Below the pieces are notes generated by a model. That model saw nothing but the letters and a program-made list of their open reading frames with translations, did not search any database and was not told the DNA's origin. From contig CM049310.1 in assembly GCA_026874595.1 (NCBI GenBank), positions 68,030,056-68,094,055 on the forward strand: a stretch of DNA of 64,000 nt, given 5' to 3'. The position numbers were made by a program, and so were the translations under genes. The DNA comes from Sipunculus nudus (lineage: Eukaryota; Annelida; Sipuncula; Golfingiida; Sipunculidae). How positions within the stretch are numbered: the stretch's first letter is position 1; each line of letters starts with the position of its first letter. This document shows positions 57,279 to 64,000 of the stretch, one piece after another.

Positions 57279-57779
57279 TTGCCCATTCGCACCATATTTT
57301 TGGTCTCCTATGTCTGTATTACATTTTTTTTTAGTGTCATCTAAATGCAAATGCCACATTTTTGAACACAAATGCATACAGTCAAGAACCTGATCATATA
57401 GTCATTAGTACTTAACATTTAAAAAAATAATATTGGTTGTTCATATTATTTCCACTTAATATTACCAATAAATAATAAAAAAACATACTGAAGCCTAGTG
57501 CGAACATTCAGACTCCACAATTAAATATTAACTGTTTTTGTTACAGGTCTGAAGCCTTCCCTTTAAAAATTTAACAAACCGTACATGTATTCTGCTAGAA
57601 ATCTGTTCACACTTTCCCCCCTTATCATGAGACCCTGCTGTAATCCCCCCCCCCCCCCCATAAAAAAGTCTGCTGCTGTAGGCCTACTGGGGATTATATC
57701 AAATACACATTCCACGGCCTATAAACTTCCTGCTAAAGTTCAACAAGTCGGCTGCTATTACACGCACCGGGGAACTTAA

Positions 57780-58260
57780 TAACCTGAGAGTGATAACTGG
57801 GTATGGCCGCTCATGCCTGTGGCCCACATAGCGAGGTGTGGAGACCGGGCGGGCATCACTGCCGATCGTTGCCTGACACGACGGCCCGCCCGCTTATTTT
57901 AATATTATAATTAAGTAGGCCGCGCCGCGCCGTCGGCTTTGTACAGCGCCATTAAGGTCCTCCGTTTGCGGCCTTTAAAGCTTAACGCATCTACTGACTA
58001 CACAATACTGGGGGGCAGACATGCATTTTTGTGACTGTGAGCGCGTGTGACAGTGCTTTAACATGTGTTCCGTAAGCGTTTATGATTAGATTCTAACTCA
58101 CAAATTATCAAACGGGGTTAAACGTCTGCGCCGCGGCCGTCCGTCGGGCTTCGCTGGTCCGGCTCCTCCTGCTCTCGGATACCTGGTCAACAGAGTAACA
58201 GAGAGCCTACCAGATGGCAGCACCGTGCATGACGGCGAACTTTATCAAGCGGCAAGGCAG
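57780..58260. promoter_or_regulatory. GC/CpG-rich island, candidate promoter or insulator
   Basis: The only sizeable unique GC-rich patch in the window. It has GGGCGGGC/GCCCGCCC arms around a ~33-nt loop (about 57848-57890), a GGCCGCGCCGCGCCGTCGG string, and GCGCCGCGGCCGTCCGTCGG near 58130. At 58207-58220, CTACCAGATGGCAG matches the vertebrate/fly CTCF core at 13 of 14 positions. No known repeat word occurs here. It may serve a gene beyond the window or the far 5' end of the zinc-finger gene. Confidence 0.3.
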
Positions 58261-59821
58261 AGAGATGTGCCTTTGGGCTGGTGGCGTTCTCTGGTGTCAT
58301 TTGCAGTTACTAACGTAAAGCCGCCAACGAGATTATGCCCTCCCCGTGTCCGTTTGTGGTTTGCTTGTTTGTTAGCATAATTAGGACTACGAAAAAAGAA
58401 TTGTAACGAGTTCTTGTCTACCAACCGATTCACGACCTCTCCGTTAGCCCATTCGTCGATATGTATTCTATTAACCATACACGCACTAACGCATATATAT
58501 TAATGTGTGCTCCCTGTGTGCATGTGCGTAGGTTTAGTATCAGTTATTTTTTTTTAAATCCAGTGACTGAGTCACGTTTTCATGCAATACAAGTTAGATG
58601 GTAAAACATTAGTTACGTGACTCACCCAGTGCCACTGCCATTTTACTTTGGAAAAAACGTGTATGTATTTTTGTTCACAATTTATAAAGCACACTATCTG
58701 ACTGCCACAGCCACGCTTGTGTGATTTCCACATTCTTCAGAGACTCAGAGTATTACAAAATTTAGTGCAGATGTCTAGGTGACTCTCAGAATAAACAACA
58801 TACACAAGATTGATGATCAGACGCTAACAATATAATAAAAAAGAGATTCATTCAATACAATGAACACTGGCCGTACACAATTCACAAAAGTATACTATAG
58901 ACAACGTAAAATACCACAGTTATAATTCGTCACGAGACCTACTCTAGCTACTTAAACATTAACAACGTACCCTGACACTCCTGATACATTGAAATCCTAC
59001 TTAATGCTGATACGTCTCCCTAGCTCTACATAGCTAAGCTAAAGGAGGAAAAGATGTAGCCGTGACACCCGACTCAGTAGGCAATCGGATAATTAGGCTG
59101 GTAAGCCTGCTCGAGTCGTGATGCTAGTAATGTCGGGGAATGTATCGCAGTGGTCTTGCGTCAGGTTGCATTCATATTGTGGTAAACGGCCCATAATCTC
59201 AATATTATGCTTCGGATGGTGAATAAACACAAAAGTATATATATGTGAGCTCGCAACCAAAACTGAAACACCGTCTCCATGGACACTGGTCATTTCCTGT
59301 GTCGCCTGCAAGTTGCTTGCGTCCTGTAACCCGTGCGAACCATGCTTGTGTTCATGCGGTCATAAATTCAACAAACATGCCGAGTGGTTTATCAATGTGC
59401 TGGGTTAAACAGGAATTTTTCTCGCTTATATTGGGTATTATTAGAAAGTACACAAAAAATGCTAACGAATGGTCTGGTTTATTTTGATTGACAGTGTACC
59501 TGTAGCCAATGAAGCGTTGTCAGAAATGACTAAAATATTTGCATCTTCATAAGGCCTTATAATGCGATCCTCAGACGTAGATGCCATGACACTCTGGCAC
59601 CAGTAATCAGGTCGTAATGCCAGAGGGTCAATATGACGCTAGAAAAGATGGCGCTTAAGCGCTGTATTTGAGGAAGTCGGATAATTTGTAGGTGAGCAAA
59701 CTTTACAACAAGAATTAACTGTCACAGGAATATCAAGAGGTTTCTGTTTTTTTTTTTTCGATGAATAAATTCCCATCAATTTTAATCATGAGAACAATTT
59801 TAATCTGTACATTACGCCGGT
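58261..59821. other. Unassigned low-repeat DNA
   Basis: Open frames of 60-80 codons occur on both strands without splice support or family likeness. An AAGATGGCGC word near 59645 is YY1-like. Nothing else is recognised. Confidence 0.35.
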
Positions 59822-61052
59822 AACAGGCGTATTTCCACCAAAACAGAGTTTAGCGGATACTATGTTTTCGCCGGCCGCCGCCGCATAGGTTTCTGCAGAA
59901 CTCTTCCGTAACCACTTGACACTAGTTTTCACACATTAACCCACATATCTTCGGACTCGTTTGACCGAGCGGGCTGAAATTTTGTACCAGTGTAGCTAGT
60001 TCTTGGATAGCTTTATATCATACAAAAATGGTGGCGTTACCTGCACCATTTTTGCAATGCGTCCAAATGTTCGTCTGCCTTTGGTTAATATCACCCATAT
60101 CTCTGCAGTAGTTGGACTTATCCATCTGGAATTTTACATGCGTATACATCCTGAATAGCTTTCGTGATTTAAGACAGATGGCGCGACCTACATTCAAGTT
60201 CAAGCTGCAGACATCCAATGTAATATTTAAAGGACTGGTTTGACGTATCTTCCTATCTCTGCAGTAGTTGGACTTATCCATCTGAAATTTTACATGCGTA
60301 TACATCTTGGATAGATTTCTCGATTTTATGACAGGTGTCGACACCTACATACACGTTCACGCTGCAGACATCCATGCTAATATTTCAGGACTGGTTTGAC
60401 GTATCTTCCTGAATTTCTATATGTGTATAGATCTCAGATAGCTCTTTGTCATACGCGATATTGGTGGCGCCACCTGCAACCATTTTTGCACAGCGTCCAT
60501 CTGTTTTTCTGCCCTAGGGAAAAATCACTCATATCTCGGCAGTGGTTTGACTTATTCTTCCCAGAATTTTGCATATGTATACATCTTGGATAGCTTTCTC
60601 AATTTTGTGGCAGGTGGCGCCACTTACGTTTACTTTACGATACAAACATCCATATTAATATCTCAGGATTGGTTTGACGTTTACGCCTGAAATTTTGCAT
60701 GAGTATAAATCTAACATAGCACTACAGCCTATACAATTTGGTGGCCCAACTAACAACCATTTTATGCATGGTGTTCATCTGTTTGTCAGCCGCGGGGTAA
60801 AAATCACGCATATCTCAGCAGTGGTTTGACTTATCCTCCTGAAATTTTGCATATGTATACATCTAGGATAGCTTTCTCTTTCAAATAACGGGTGGCGCCA
60901 CCTACAATCATGTTTACGTGGCACACATCCATGCTGATATGCAAGACATCTCACTCTATTTTCCCGTGCCACTCAATACCTGCCTAACTTCACCCATCCC
61001 ACTCTGATTTCGGCGGATACACGTAGTAGCCTGTCGACCACCCGTAGTCTGG
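59822..61052 (-). mobile_element. Family B element, inverted copy
   Basis: Its 3' hairpin is at the left (about 59826-59862, diverged GCGTATTTCCACCAAAACAG then GCGGATAC), next to a CCGGCCGCCGCCG remnant of the GCG run. Its 5' S and palindrome are at the right (GGCGGATACACGTAGTAGCC, then TGTCGACCAC). The core has about eight ~140-bp monomers with GGTGGCGCCACC near 60462, 60614 and 60893. It is more diverged than the copies at 22 and 48 kb. Confidence 0.75.
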
Positions 61053-61984
61053 TTTATTCATATATCTGCTGCATCTAAAATAATAAAGATGATGCTTGTT
61101 AACCAAGCGGGGTGGATCAGTCACCACACGTACTGGTCAACATTGTGTAACAATGGCAGAAATAATGTATTTATATTTCTATGTGTCTAGATCTCTATGC
61201 ATCGAAAAAGGTATTTTTACTTGAATAAATTAAACTTGTCCTCTCTACACACTTACACAAAGCTTATGTAAAGTTTGGCGCTATGGTCTAAAGTTATCTC
61301 TCCTCACCCGCTTCCATTTTCTATCATCCGTGAAAATCGAGTCAGTTGAAATCCTGGCCATTGTAAAAGTTTGCATGTTTTTCCGTTCCATGCTCGCGGC
61401 CATTTACCGTCCACACAAATCGGTCTTTCTGCGGGAGCACTGCATGTGGAAGGGAGACGCTGAATATGACGTCATAGATAATAGAGGTTATTTTAGAATT
61501 TCAGTTTGAATCTCTGTATGGAAAATTGTTTGAACTGCTTTGTACGTGTGAGAAACACAGGCATTTTATTTATTTTTGATTGTTAAAAATTATATTTTAT
61601 GTATATACCTGTATGTAAACGAAGATTTCAAATGAACACTAAACAGAGGTTACAAAAATATGTGTAAATGTTGCACACAACAGAGGATAATTTTAACAAA
61701 GTCTGTAATATATTATTTATCATTTCATATTTTCGTAACTATGTAAATTAAAACATATTCTTGAATATATTCTTGTAGCCTTTGCCTTTCGTTTAATTTA
61801 GGTGTTACTTTTAACTTCAAAATTTTCTCATTGTTTAGAAATGTATCGTAAACAACGACATTTGTTTCACTTCATGGTTTCGTGTTGTGATAAACATTTT
61901 TTTAAACAAAAAGTAAAATAACATTAAAGTCATATACCAAGTATCAAGTAATAATTAAACAATATATATGCAACTTTCAGTAGT
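61053..61984. other. Unassigned AT-rich DNA
   Basis: No gene or repeat signature was seen. Confidence 0.4.
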
Positions 61985-62227
61985 TTATGACCATTCTGTG
62001 ACGGTTATGTATTCCCAAGATAGGTGTTTTATCGTTTCTTCTTCACACATATAAAAATTTAACTTTTCTGTAATTACAAGATTGTCTGGACTAAGCATCT
62101 CTGTAATATAAAACTCGTAAGTTGACACAGGATATAAGCATACATTGAGAGAATTTTCGATTATATTACCATGTAACTCTTTCTTCAAACAAAAGGCTAA
62201 CAAACACAAAGGCTCATGAGTACTCAA
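61985..62227 (-). pseudogene. Possible LINE C-terminal remnant
   Basis: On the minus strand the frame reads LNFYMCEEETIKHLSWEYIT. This resembles the C-terminal cysteine region of L1-like ORF2 proteins (C-x-x-C-x-E-x-E-T-x-x-H-L-x-W-x-C) with two of the cysteines lost. No other LINE domain is attached. Low confidence. Confidence 0.3.
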
Positions 62228-62379
62228 TCAAATACCTTGGAGAAATCCACTGAAGTACATGCAGTATAACCTATTCCTTTGATTTTAGGCATCATGATAA
62301 ACGAAATTCTTTTTGTTCATCATCAAAGTTCAAAGCTTCCCCTTTAGAAACCTAGAGGGACTAACAGAAACAAATCAGG

Positions 62380-62990
62380 GACTAACAGATTGTTTCATGC
62401 ACTATTGGCACCAGGCAAGGGTGCATATGAAGTCCCTTTTCGATATCTACACCTATATATCCATAGGTGGATATATTTGTTTTCCCGTTCTTCTTCTTAT
62501 TATTATAGTTATGCCAATTTTTAAAATCCGATTTCATTGCTTTTTATCCAAGATATACTTGAATTATGGTGTTTAAACATTGAGTTGGTTTTAAGGTAAG
62601 GAGAGGTGTTATTTTGATACACAAGAAATTCATAGGTTACCTGATTACAGGTATATTTAGGATTAATATTTAGCAGCAGACTATCATGGAGTGTTCCTCA
62701 AACATTAGCAGTACAGGCACAGAAAGCTTTTATTGTGTCTATTCTAGCTTTGTTGAATTGAAACAGCAATATATTGTTAAAATTTTTGTGCCAATTTTTA
62801 CATATGGATCAGAAATCCGTGGTGGTCAATGGGTGAATGATATAGAAACTGTACAAACTAAATTTCTGAAGAAACTCCTAAAGGGTAACGCCTTATTTCC
62901 AGTAACGTAGCAGTATTAGGTGAATGTGCTGTGTATCCTATAAAGTGTATCTTTATGGTATAAATCGGATAAAATATGAGATAACCCTGT
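62380..62990 (+). pseudogene. Decayed non-LTR reverse transcriptase fragments
   Basis: Around 62406-62440 one frame reads IGTRQGC, a stop, then SPF, matching the RT core G-x-R-Q-G-C-x-x-S-P-x-L. Near 62790-62880 FVPIFTYGSEIRGG and DIETVQTKFLKKLLKG match the post-RT region of non-LTR elements (LLYGSEIWG...EKVQxKFxKxLL). VLGECAVYPIKC follows near 62918 in another frame. A large part between the RT core and this region is deleted, and several frames are needed. Confidence 0.6.
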
Positions 62991-63225
62991 GACATGCATA
63001 TGGAGAGAAGAAGATTTCCAAAACGATGTTATTTGATGTTCAAAATCCTAGATAATGTAGGCAGAATCACTTGGGCAAGAAAAATGGGATTTACATAGAT
63101 GGACCAGTAAATTTCAATATACCCAAAAGTTTAAAGCAAATAAGGAAGCTTACTACAGTCGTTTATGTAAAGAAAATATTAGATTAACATTCATTGTCCA
63201 TCCAGCTCCAAATTTTTAAACATGC

Positions 63226-64000
63226 GACATCTGCTCTCGCTTGTTTGATTGCATCGCGACACCAGCTCTTGATTTAGGATTGCACCGGACACCAGCTCTC
63301 GCTAGTTTGATTGCACCGGGACACCAGCTCTCGCTGCTTTGATTGCACCGGGACACCAGCTCTCGCTGGTAGGATTGCACCGGACACCAGCTCTCCCTGC
63401 TTTTTGATTTCACCGGACACCAGCTCTCGCTGCTTTGATTGCACCGAACAACAGCTCTCGCTGCTTTGATTGCACCGGGACACCAGCTCTCGCTGCTTTT
63501 TGATTTCACCGGACACCAGCTCTCGCTGCTTTGATTGCACCGAACAACAGCTCTCGCTGCTTTGATTGCACCAGGACGCCAGCTCTCGCTGCTTTTTGAT
63601 TTCACCGATCACCAGCTCTCCCTGCTTTGATTGCACCGGACACAGCTCTCGCTGCTTTGATTGCACCGGGACACCAGCTCTCGCTGCTTTTTGATTTCAC
63701 CGGACACCAGCTCTCGCTGCTTTGATTGCACCGGGACACCAGCTCTCGCTGGTAGGATTGCACCGGACACCAGCTCTCCCTGCTTTTTGATTTCACCGGA
63801 CACCAGCTCTCGCTGCTTTGATTGCACCGGGACACCAGCTCTCGCTGCTTTGATTGCACCGGACACCAGCTCTCGCTGCTTTGATTGCACCGGGACACCA
63901 GCTCTCGCTGCTTTTTGATTTCACCGGACACCAGCTCTCGCTGCTTTGATTGCACCGGACAACAGCTCTCGCTGCTTTGATTGCACCGGGACACCAGCTC
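63226..64000. repeat. 32-bp minisatellite with 96-bp three-monomer higher-order unit, runs off the edge
   Basis: All monomers share CACCAGCTCTCGCTGC. The variant monomer TTTTTGATTTCACCGG recurs at about 63401, 63497, 63593, 63688, 63784 and 63912. Spacings are 95-96 bp, then 128 (96+32). Between them lie monomers with GATTGCACCGGGACACC and with GAACAACAG or GGTAGGATTG. The 85-130-codon open frames on both strands arise because 96 is a multiple of 3. Confidence 0.9.

Noticed and set aside
58245-58478. 77-codon open frame beside the CpG-rich island
   Set aside because: Tempting because of its location, but it lacks recognisable motifs and supported splice sites. Kept only as part of the unassigned flank.
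63216-64000. Several overlapping 85-130-codon open frames on both strands
   Set aside because: They exist only because a 32-bp minisatellite has a 96-bp higher-order period. Products are simple repeats and the start codons fall inside the repeat.
1-64000. tRNA, rRNA or other structured RNA genes
   Set aside because: None recognised on either strand by eye; hairpins seen belong to repeat ends. A covariance-model scan would be needed to exclude diverged ones.

Overview
The window is AT-rich, intron-containing, repeat-dense animal DNA. The repeat vocabulary (a recurrent GGTGGCGCCACC palindrome, short ACGG runs, 3' hairpins built on AGCTCAG/CTGAGCT) looks most like bivalve mollusc DNA. That attribution is from general familiarity and was not tested by any search.

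One host gene is clear: a minus-strand C2H2 zinc-finger protein whose coding exons run from 29660 down to 11462. Six exons could be joined by hand. Every junction agrees in splice signal and phase, and one junction rebuilds a perfect C2H2 finger. The model encodes 1156 residues with nine fingers, a Pro/Ser/Thr-rich N-terminal half and two SUMO-type motifs. The exon carrying the first ATG starts at a splice acceptor, so at least one 5' non-coding exon lies upstream (higher coordinates) and was not located.

Most of the rest is mobile DNA. Three sequence-unrelated families (here called A, B and C) share one plan: a small 5' palindrome, one copy of a short motif S, an interior that often holds tandem repeats, an ACGG-like stretch, and a 3' hairpin whose two arms are S and its complement. 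This resembles non-autonomous Helentron-type (rolling-circle) elements. Intron 2 of the zinc-finger gene holds a decayed Helentron-type helicase plus the start of an endonuclease domain (21630-24765). A family B element sits exactly inside it: removing 22069-23680 restores the helicase reading frame with no target duplication. A second B copy sits directly downstream. At 30.6-33.1 kb one A element is inserted inside another.

Other elements with visible insertion hallmarks are a 453-bp hAT-like MITE (13939-14391, 8-bp near-perfect duplication), a 336-bp PIF/Harbinger-like MITE (39277-39612, TTA duplication), and a 5'-truncated L1-like retrotransposon (44263-46677, 14-bp duplication and A-tail). 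There are also several minisatellites, a nested palindrome array at 20.3 kb, and a three-monomer higher-order minisatellite running off the right edge.

Layout: 0-11.2 kb A elements and old repeats; 11.2-29.7 kb zinc-finger gene with repeat-filled introns; 29.7-34.2 kb minisatellite and nested A elements; 34.2-43.3 kb mostly unrecognised, possibly 5' region of the gene; 43.3-46.7 kb TIR repeat and LINE; 47-57 kb B, C and A elements in tandem arrays; 57.8-58.3 kb a GC-rich island; 59.8-61.1 kb an inverted B element; 62-64 kb LINE remnants and the edge minisatellite.
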